Shown piece after piece: positions 56,358 to 64,000 of a DNA stretch of 64,000 nt. This DNA is from Podocnemis expansa (Eukaryota; Chordata; Testudines; Podocnemididae). The notes beneath the pieces were generated by a model, which saw only the letters and a program-made list of their open reading frames with translations, was not told the DNA's origin and ran no database searches. Position 1 is the stretch's first letter. Every line of letters begins with the position of its first letter. The stretch lies in NCBI GenBank assembly GCA_007922195.1, contig ML681989.1, positions 50,157,893 through 50,221,892 of the forward strand, read 5' to 3'. A program made the position numbers and the translations under genes.

Positions 56358-57306
56358 AATAAGCCTTAGGACTTCTCTAATCAATTGCTCTTTGCACATT
56401 GCTTGGACACAAGCCTCTTCCATGCAGAAATGAATTCATTCATTGTCACAAATGTACAGCATATAGTAAGTCAAAAAAGTGATTGTGGGAGGTGTGGTGA
56501 AAGTGCAGCTTTATCATTCATTTATTCTAACTGGGATCTGTGCATGTTATGCATCTAGGAGGGGCTATACATTTTAAAGACTGTTACAGAAGATGAACAT
56601 GGAGTGACATCTTAGCCCCATTATGTCAATAGAAACATTCCCTTTGAATTCAGTGTGGCCAGAATTTCACCTAAGGGAATATTATCAATGTAAAGATACA
56701 CTTACCATGAAAGAAAAGGTTTAGCACCCTGTTCAAAAAGAAAAAAGACATCTGAAAGCTGCCTCAAAACAGTTTGATTAAGATCAGGAGATGCAGACAC
56801 TAAACAGTGGAATCCAAATTTGGGGGATAATAACAGTCTCTTGGTATTTTAGAGGTGTATGCAGCAAGTACTAATTTTGACTTCCTACCATCTCTACTGT
56901 CAGTGCCACATACCAGAAAATGTTTCCTGGAGTGTCATATATTCTCAGAAGTGAATATATGTAAATGTTATTTTTAGAATATATTTCTCTCTTTCATATG
57001 GTGCTACAGACAGGTGGGCAGCCTTCCACTGTAAGAAGTATAATGAATACTTCTGAGTAACAGGATGGCTGTCGATGTATACTTTTGGCAGTTAATGTAA
57101 AGCAAGCAAAGCAATTCTACACTTCATCAGGCGCAGGATACTTGATTTAGTCATGTGAGTCACATACAGTGTCATCTACCAATCAGAAGGTGACTTCCTG
57201 AAATGAAATAGACATCATGGAGTGTTAAAATCATCTTCATCTAACACCTGTGTAGTCCTTTTTCTAGGCAGCAGATAAACCAAAATGGCCTATCTGTATG
57301 TAAAAA
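56358..57306. other. Unannotated spacer
   Basis: No gene. 'cttcatcaggcgcaggata' near 57122 may be the edge of the dispersed repeat at 57307-57390. Confidence 0.4.
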
Positions 57307-57390
57307 TAAGCAAGGAGGCCTGTGTCACTTAAAGACTAACATTGTTTGTTTGGCAGAACTAGACTAACACAGCTACTCCTTTGGAACTAT
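57307..57390 (-). repeat. Dispersed 'gactaacac' repeat fragment
   Basis: ggaggcctgtgtcacttaaagactaac then agactaacacagctactcctttgg; the latter is the right end of the family listed at 8448. Confidence 0.6.
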
Positions 57391-57714
57391 GTATGTGGAG
57401 TATACTTAAAGTCCAATTTAAATAGTCTTGGAGTTGTTCCGTAAAGCAATGTAGTCACAATTTAGCTAGTAGCATTAATGAGTGGGTGTACTTAGAGGAA
57501 GCTTTTTAAAACGTCACATTAGTCATTCTTACTTACATTCAACCAAAGATATGGCATAAGAATTTGTGCATAGTGCGCTTCATTTCCTTTCTTCATTCAA
57601 GCTTTTTCTGCATATGTGTAATACATATGTGCCAACTTTTCCAAAAGAAAATTGTGTTGCTCTCTAGCATCCCTATCAGGCTCAAGGGTGCATCAAAGCT
57701 GGCAACATTCACAG

Positions 57715-57740
57715 CTTTATTTATTTATTTATTTATTTTG
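57715..57740. repeat. (TTTA)n microsatellite
   Basis: Five to six perfect ttta units. Confidence 0.95.
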
Positions 57741-57791
57741 TAGCGTCTAGAAGCAGCCAAACCCCCATAAATTGTAAAATGTTGCCTACAA

Positions 57792-58339
57792 CAGGGCTGG
57801 ACCAAGGTCTTCTGGTACCCTAGGCGCCTGTGATTTCAGCACCCCCCTCTATGGTGGCCCACACTGGGTGGTGGGCCCTCCCTCCCACTCTTCCTAGCCT
57901 CCCCCCCAAGCCTTGCCAAGCAGCAGGCCAGCTGAGGGGCATGGACCACATGGCAGGCTGAGTGGGCCGGCGGGTGGAGACAAGCTGCCTAGGGCTGGGC
58001 AGAGCAGGGAGGAGGGCCAAGCACAGGCCAGCTGGGGATGGTGGGACACAGGCTGACAAGTGGGCTGCATGGTGCTGAGGGCTGCCAGCTGCTCTGAGTG
58101 AGCTGAGGACTGCACTGCCCCCAAGCCAGCCACTCTGCACACCACTAGAGGGGCTCATGCTCCTCCTGGCCCATCCCCCAACACTCATCTTTTCTTCAGC
58201 AGGGAGCACCAACCAGAGTCAGCTGAAAAATCTTGCTTTGCTGTGCACTGGGCTACGTGCCTGTGTGCAGCAAGGCCTCGCCCCCTTGTGTTTGGTGCCG
58301 ACAATGGCCTAGGTTGCCTCTCTAGTAGGACTGACCCTG
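57792..58339. mobile_element. GC-rich hAT-like element
   Basis: CAGGGCTGGACCAAGG and TAGGACTGACCCTG are inverted; gcctacaa (57784-57791) and gcctaaaa (58340-58347) match at 7 of 8. Related by 'cctagg' subterminal words to 54707-55152. The 130-codon minus frame inside is compositional. Confidence 0.84.
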
Positions 58340-58347
58340 GCCTAAAA

Positions 58348-59020
58348 CAAATCCTCTATAAAATAAAGTAACTCGCAGGTGCTTCTCTGCACGTTACCTT
58401 TTCACCTTCTTTCCTGTTCTTCACCTTTATTCTTTTTATTTATGCCCTTGTTTCCTATTAGTGGCATCTTCAGTTTTTTTCAGTAGCTTACCTACAAATG
58501 CTTCAAGAATTTTTCATCCTGTTTAAAATGTTTGTCTTCGTTCAAAGACTTTTTTCTTTTCTGATTTGTCCTTTCTCCCCTAACAATTTTTATCTTTGGT
58601 GTTCTCCCTGTTTTTATCCTTTCCCCTCTGACTGGGTTTTTCCTCCCCCAGGTTGCACACCAGGGCCTCCTGTCATGGAGACCAGAGTGCTATCACCTTC
58701 TTTGAGCAGGTAGTGAGTATTTTGGAAGACGAATCGCTGACAGTAGATTTAAGAGCATCACCCTCCAAATGCTGATCCATGCAGCCTTTAGTATGAGATG
58801 GGATTCCCATAATTTGTAACAGCTTTGCAGCTTCCATGTTTGGTAGGAGATGTGTCCTTAGCTTTTTCTCTTGCTCCAACTGCACTGTCTGAAACTAGCT
58901 GCCTACCAAAATGGACCTGGCACCAAGCTTGAACTGACACATTATTGACTGCTGCTTGTCCAGAGACAGGTCGCTGGCTTCTCTCTGGTTTAAGGTAGAA
59001 CTTTATCATTGTCTATGTTC
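58348..59020. other. Unannotated spacer
   Basis: Pyrimidine-rich in part. No gene or element recognised. Confidence 0.4.
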
Positions 59021-59021
59021 C

Positions 59022-59130
59022 TTCTGAAAAAACAACAAGGAGTTGTGTGGCACTTTAAGACTAACAGATTTATTTTTTGCATGAGCTTTCATGGGAGAAG
59101 ATCCACTTCCTCAGATGCTTCGAAGATGGG
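59022..59130 (-). repeat. Dispersed 'gctcatgtgata' repeat, minus orientation
   Basis: aacaaggagttgtgtggcac, ttaagactaacagatttatt, tgcatgagctttcatgggag and cttcctcagatgcttcgaag follow the family order in reverse complement. Confidence 0.75.
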
Positions 59131-60479
59131 TGAACTTGTTCCTTCTAACACTGTAGATATAGAGAATTCACCATTGTTTGCCCCATTATGCTAATAAAAG
59201 AACACTGAATCTGTTGATTTAATAATCACCATTATCTGAACAGATTCCAGTTGGCTCTTTAGACTCTCAATGTCCCCTGGGACTTTGTAGACAGCAAAGA
59301 ATCCATCAACCACATTATTTAAAAACATACATGCCCACACCTGCCATCAACCTTGGTCACTCTCCCATAACTGCTAGTTTGCTCATTTTGCTCTGACTGC
59401 CTGTCAACATCCCAGCTTCTGAAGGAGTGTAGTTGGTGCAAGTGCCCCTTTTAGATATGCAACCTCTTCTGGACACCTCCTCTTTGAGGTTGTAGTGTCC
59501 TTCCTCCAGGCCTTAGATCCTCTCTCTGCAGGATGTTAGTTGTCCTCCTTGTCTCCTCCCTTTGGTGGGATGGATGGGATGGCCTCCTTTGCTCTTACTG
59601 ACATGAGAGGTTTTGTTTTTTCTCTCTAGATTGCTCTGGGCTGTTACTGCTCTCTGCCTTTTTCCGATTTATACCTACGTTTATTTTGTTTCTCTTTAGG
59701 TCATATTACCTTTCTTTCTTCATCTAAAGCCATCCAAAAGAGCTCAGCTGTAATAGTTAATACCAAAATTCTGCTGTCTAAATGAAGCAGGGTTCAGTCT
59801 TACCTTTATAGGAATCAAGTGGTATTTAGCACAGGCAAAAGTGCTAGTCTAAAATTTACTTGTGACTTTATTTGTTTAAATGGCTTCCTTAATTAATTAT
59901 GTCCAGGGAATTGGCAAACTAAGGAAGCACACTCCCTATCTGACCCTAATTCTAACTCCATTAACAAACAGTTTTCACATGTTACATTGACAGGTAAATC
60001 TCAGAATAGAGTTTATTCTGCTATATGTGTTCTGGCTGAACCTTGAGTCCTCTGTGCTGTGGTTGGGTCTGTTTTAGAGTTGAGGGAGAAATTGGAGCCC
60101 AAGGTTTGTGCTCCCTGACTTCCCCAGTCTAAACAGGGGCAGCAATTTTTGCTCCAAAATGGAGAAGAGCAGCAGCAGACTCACATGGTTGTGATGTAGT
60201 TGTGGTAGTGAATAAAATGGACTTCCATCTTGAGTGGTTCTTTGCAACTCATCTTCCTTTGTCAAGGGCTAGCAAGGGAGGATTTGGTTTCATAAATCCA
60301 TAAAAATTGCATTTTCCAATCTCATTCCTGCATGGCCTCATGCTCGCCTTCCTTTGACCTCCATCTATAAACCTTTAAAACCACACTTTGGACATGGCCC
60401 CACAACTGCAGTCATCTTACTCTCCACTGGTACAAAACCACAGCTTGTCAGGATCATCTACATGTCTCCTCATTTGTGA
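59131..60479. other. Unannotated, possibly the LINE 3' flank
   Basis: No recognised gene. It lies 3' of the minus-strand LINE and could include its 3' UTR, but nothing proves it. Confidence 0.35.
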
Positions 60480-60529
60480 CAAAATCAAACTAAATGAGCG
60501 TAAAAATACACCCTGACTGTTAAAAAGTG

Positions 60530-61803
60530 AACATTGTTTAGTTTCTTCTCCTCGGCTGTTTTTAATGGCCACATTTTTGCTCCATAAAGCAGAGTTGTCA
60601 CTACTGCTGCTTGTGAATACTACTCACATCTCAGTTGTCACACAGATATCCTGCCACCCAAAGAGAGGCCTCTGAAGACTATGAAACATTATTGACACAA
60701 GACCAGTGCAAAGTGTGACTTCTTCAAACATTGAATGTCCTGCTGTCAGCTGCCTACCCACATAGATAAAATTATTCACTGACTTGGTGTCATTGTCATC
60801 TACGGACAGTGTCAGCAGATCATTCACTTCTGTTTTATAGGAGGCATGCATAACTTGGGTTTGATCACCACTGATTTTAAGTCACACAGATTCTGCAGTT
60901 TTTTTGCAGCTTGTCTCTTCAAGTAAAGCAGTGTCATAGATGTACTTGGAATCTTCTAAATTATAAATTTCATGCCACCTATTTTGGCTTCAATCAGCTA
61001 TGTCATCAGATAGTCTATTAGAACGTTACATAAAACAACAGAAAGAATGCATCCCAGGCATACTCCTGATTATCCTGAGACCCCCATCTGTGATACAGCT
61101 CTTGACCTTTCCAGAACCAAGTGTACTGCAAGGGTTCTGCCATGAGACACATTAAGTCCTCTGGCAACCCATTCTGGCATAGCAGTTTCCAAAAGGCTGA
61201 TCAATGCACCGGATCAAAAGCGGCTGCAAAGTATATAAACCTGATATTAACTTCCTTTAGTTGCTCTAGTCATTTTTTCAGTAACATTCTGCAGAGCATA
61301 GAGCATGGATTGTAGATCGACCTATGTAGAAAGCATGGTCTTTGTCCTTCATTTTTGGTTTAAGACAATATTTCAGTCAGTGCAGTAGTATGATCATAAA
61401 AACCTTTCCTGGAACTAACAGCAGCATTATTTCCCTGTAATTTGAGCAAACTAATCACTCTTTTTTGTTTGTTTGTTTGTTTGTTTTTGTTTTAAAAAAG
61501 AGATGATGCAGCCATTTGTTCAATCTTCTAGAATGTGACCTGTTTCCCATACTTTTAATACAGCTCTGTGAAACCAAAGTTTAGTTCTGTGAACTAAATT
61601 CAGGCCTTCATTCTTTAGCAGTTCTGCTGACATGTTGTTAATATCAGGTACTGTATCATTTTGTAACTGTTTAACAGCAAGCAACACTTCCTCTGACATC
61701 ATGGTCTGTTTTCATAAGATTCATTTTTGGATTACATTGTAAATTTATATCTTGATGGGGATCTATTCATTAATTCACAAAAATGCTCATGCCATGCTTA
61801 AGT
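60530..61803 (-). pseudogene. LINE RT remnant (3' half)
   Basis: From 5' to 3' on the minus strand: HEHFCELMNRSPS (about 61770), EEVLLAVKQLQNDTVPDINNMSAELL (61590-61700), LKVWETGHILED (about 61525), then ARMGCQRT and ITDGG-type fragments of the RT core (61080-61330, shifted), and FIYVGRQLTAG (about 60760) with VTTLLYGAKMWPLKTAEEKKL (60535-60600). This matches the ordered blocks E-V--AI--LK--KAPG-D, L-K-WE-----DW, F-YLGS-LT and LLYG-E-W. Catalytic Asp pairs are not readable. Multiple frameshifts. Confidence 0.76.
61462..61490. repeat. (TTTG)n microsatellite
   Basis: About six tttg units within the LINE. Confidence 0.93.
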
Positions 61804-61861
61804 TGTACATCAATATCATGGAATCACAGGATTGAAAGGGACCTCATGAGGTCATCTAGTC

Positions 61862-62071
61862 CAGGGGTCTCAAACTCAAATCATCACGAGGGCTGCATTA
61901 GGACTGCTACAGGGCCACATGAGGACTAGTATGTTAACCTGAGGGCCGCACCACTGAAACCTTTCCGTACAACAATATTGTGAATATCGGTAACAATAGT
62001 CATGCTGTGGGCCACAAGAAATAGCTTTAGGGGTTGCATGCAGCCCATGGGATGTGTGTTTGAGACCCCGG
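61862..62071. mobile_element. hAT MITE, CAGGGGTCTCAAAC family, copy 2
   Basis: CAGGGGTCTCAAAC and GTTTGAGACCCCGG are inverted with one mismatch at the last bases. atctagtc (61854-61861) and atttagtc (62072-62079) match at 7 of 8. The CR1 tail is continuous across it. 210 bp, same length as copy 1 at 17343-17552. Confidence 0.92.
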
Positions 62072-62110
62072 ATTTAGTCCAACCCCTTGCTAAAAGCAGG
62101 ACCGTTCCCA

Positions 62111-62665
62111 CTAAATCATCCCAGTCAGGGTTTTGTCTAACGAGGCCTTAAATATTTCCAAAGATGAAGATTCCAGCACCTCCCTAGGTAACCCATTCCA
62201 ATGCTTCACTACCCTCCCAGTAAGAAAGTTTTTCCTAATATCTAACCTCGACTGCCCCAGCTGTAGCTTGAAACCATTGCTCCTTGTTCTCTCCTCTGTT
62301 ACAACTGAGGACAACCTAGCTCCCTCCTCTTTGGAGCACCCCTCCATGTAGTTGAAGATTGCTATCAAATCCCCCCTCAGTCTTCTCTTCTGCAGATTAA
62401 ATAAGCCTGGTTCCTTCAGTCTCTCCTTGGAAGTCATGTGCCCCAGTGCTCTAATCATTTTCATTGTCTTCCGCTGGATGCTTTCTAATTCGTCAGCAGC
62501 CTTTCTACAGTGTGGAGCCCAAAACTGGACACAGTATTCCAGATCTGGCCATACCAGTGCTGAATAGAAGGGAATTACATCCCTCGATCTGTTGGCAACA
62601 CTCCTACTGATGCAGCCCAGTATGCCATAGGCCTTTATGGCAACAAGAGGACATTGTTGACTCAT
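62111..62665 (-). pseudogene. CR1 RT C-terminal domain, long open frame
   Basis: A 184-codon frame with SRSVANRSRDVIPFYSALVWP, LEYCVQFWAPHCRKAADELE, IQRKTMKMIRAL, then RLRGDLIAIFNYMEGC and VVKHWNGLPREVLESSSLEIFKASLD. These are the ordered C-terminal blocks of CR1 ORF2 past the catalytic centre. It is remarkably intact compared with the plus-strand CR1 copies, suggesting a younger insertion. The catalytic RT region itself is absent (5'-truncated, as usual for CR1). Confidence 0.93.
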
Positions 62666-62859
62666 CTACAGCTTCCCATTCACCATAACCCCCAGTCCTT
62701 TTCTACAGTGCTGTTACTTAGCCAATTGGTCCCCAGTCTGTAGCAGTACATGGGATTTTTTCCATCCTAACGCAAAACTTTGCACTTGTCCTTGTTGAAC
62801 CTCATGATATCTTGACAGTACTCTTAACTTTTGTCCTTAACTGGCAGAAACTGTGAGAA

Positions 62860-64000
62860 TGGATGTCCGTTCAGGACCTTTGGAGTCTCATATACACATC
62901 TTTCAGAGACTTCCTCAGTGCAGTGCATCATACTAGTCTACTGCTGATTATGATCATTCCAACAAGCCCTCTTGCCTGCTTCCTCAAGACATTTATTCTC
63001 TCCTATTGCCCATTCTCTCCTTTTTTCATTGACTCAGTGACCTTCCTGCTCATCCAACACACTTCCTTTTCCTCTTCTTCTAGTTTGATGGTATCATCTG
63101 TAACCCAAAGTTGCTTTTTCATTCTTCTGCTTAGTTCCAGTTGTCCTCCAGCAATCTCTGTGATAGAACCCTGAGATAAAGGCCACCCTTCCCCTAAAGT
63201 GGACAGCTAGTCAACTAATATATATTTGTTGGAAGTCTTTATTGCATAATAATTAAGTCTATCAACATTGAAGTGTAATTGATACCCATCTCTGGAATTT
63301 TATTAAACACATCATTGTTGCTATTAGGAGTTGATAATCAGATTCTGGCACAAGATCAGCACTCCTAAAATACACATACATCCCAGGAGACTTTAATCAA
63401 GAGTTTCCAAACTAGAAAGTGATCCCAGGTTGCATTGTCCACCCAATGGATATTAGAATTCTAATGGCAATTCATGTGCTGGAACCAGGTAACCATTAAA
63501 AATAGTTCATGTGTGGAAAGAAACGGTAATAGATGCACCCTACTGTCTGATCTCTCTTCTAGTAAGCTGTATTATCCCAGCACCAATCAATATCTAGGTC
63601 TATTATATACAATTGTTGCAGTCACATCTCCTTAGGTAACAATATGAAGTTGGGGCAATAGCTTAGATACAACATCTAACATCCCACAAACAACATCTTT
63701 TTCAGCATCAAGCCTTACATCATGTGGAGCATATGTGCTAGTAATTACCACATGTGCTATCTTCAACCTGAAAATGGCAGCTATCGGGAGAATAAGCCTG
63801 CCAAGTCAGTAATGCAGGTTGCCCCCTTGAGCACAAACCCAAAGCAACTCCAGTGTGTCGAGCTGATGTACCACTATTCACAGGTATGCAACAATCAAAA
63901 GTTCTAACCAGTATGAATCACTGTTATGCTCTCAATGTCCAAATTCTACTGCTATGTTTGCTGCACACCACATCTATCAACATTCAGTCATTTTTCCACA
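62860..64000 (-). pseudogene. LINE endonuclease remnant (5' part)
   Basis: Minus-strand reading from about 63800 gives RLKIAHVVITSTYAPHDVR (63735-63790), the conserved Y-AP block of APE-type LINE endonucleases, then AEKDVVCGMLDVVSKLLPQLHIVT and GDVTATI (about 63600), where GDFNA is expected. STHELFLMVTWFQHMNCH (about 63455-63510) and WVDNATWDHFLV (about 63410) match the SDH-side blocks. 62863-63174 then reads TDDTIKLEEE..WMSRKV, the linker before RT. The SDH catalytic pair itself is not readable. Confidence 0.74.

Larger units (their letters stand above)
61813..62850 (-). mobile_element. CR1 LINE fragment, minus strand, inside the LINE
   Basis: The 3' end is at the low coordinate: ggaatcacaggattgaaagg, acctcatgaggtcatctag is the complement of the classic CR1 tail with its ATTCxATG repeat. 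RT C-terminus fills 62111-62665 and further 5' CR1 sequence continues to about 62850. It is broken by the hAT MITE at 61862-62071. Confidence 0.88.
60480..64000 (-). mobile_element. Minus-strand LINE (APE/RT type), runs off the right edge
   Basis: Endonuclease blocks at 63.2-63.95 kb, linker sequence at 62.86-63.2 kb and RT at 60.5-61.8 kb, all on the minus strand, in the order expected of one LINE ORF2. The middle is split by a CR1 insertion (61813-62850). The 5' end lies beyond the window. The RT tail type (FIYLGSxLT, LLYGxE-W blocks) is not CR1; clade uncertain, possibly RTE-related. Confidence 0.78.

Noticed and set aside
60074..60265. 63-codon minus frame as LINE C-terminus
   Set aside because: No alignment to conserved LINE blocks; only position suggests a link.

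Overview
The window looks like repeat-dense, gene-poor vertebrate (sauropsid) genomic DNA, most probably from a turtle. The signs are degenerate CR1 LINEs on both strands, DIRS-type tyrosine-recombinase retrotransposons with inverted termini, tRNA-derived SINE-like copies (one with a CR1-like tail), many short hAT-like and PIF/Harbinger-like elements, a 10-bp assembly gap inside a (GT)n run, and no bacterial gene organisation. Turtle is an inference from repeat content; I cannot place the species. I found no single-copy host gene I can defend. Every recognisable protein-coding segment belongs to a decayed transposable element.

Layout. 1-10 kb: hAT-like elements (157-443, 2205-2743, 5522-6834) and fold-back elements rich in TTTCGAAATAA with GC-rich palindromic cores (3223-3699, 4567-5377, 5772-6134). 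10.15-16.79 kb: DIRS element A, with gag, reverse transcriptase, RNase H and tyrosine recombinase remnants, inverted terminal repeats and an internal complementary region, carrying two hAT-like insertions. 17-31 kb: mostly unique-looking sequence with scattered MITEs, a head-to-head palindrome (19.77-20.04 kb), a Tigger-like element (28614-28981) and GC-rich minisatellite-bearing hAT-like elements. 31.6-37.85 kb: two CR1 copies on the plus strand, each broken by younger DNA elements, separated by a CA-rich tract. 38-41.2 kb and 42.8-48.4 kb: two further DIRS-like copies (C and B). Their terminal blocks are clear, and B has a clear gag, but about 3 kb of pyrimidine-rich interior shows no RT, RNase H or recombinase that I can recognise. 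50-58.4 kb: more hAT-like and Harbinger-like elements, an L2-like LINE tail, and a four-level nest at 52.94-54.40 kb. 60.5-64.0 kb: a minus-strand LINE (endonuclease and RT remnants) split by a minus-strand CR1, which is itself split by a hAT MITE; the LINE runs off the right edge.

Nothing here works together as a pathway. The logic is one of successive insertion, and target-site duplications (8 bp for hAT-like, 3 bp for Harbinger-like) allow the order of many insertions to be read directly. The most unusual items are the unexplained interiors of DIRS copies B and C, the four-deep nest with three target-site duplications, the GC-rich perfect palindromes inside the fold-back elements, and a 108-bp insertion that left the recombinase frame of DIRS A open.
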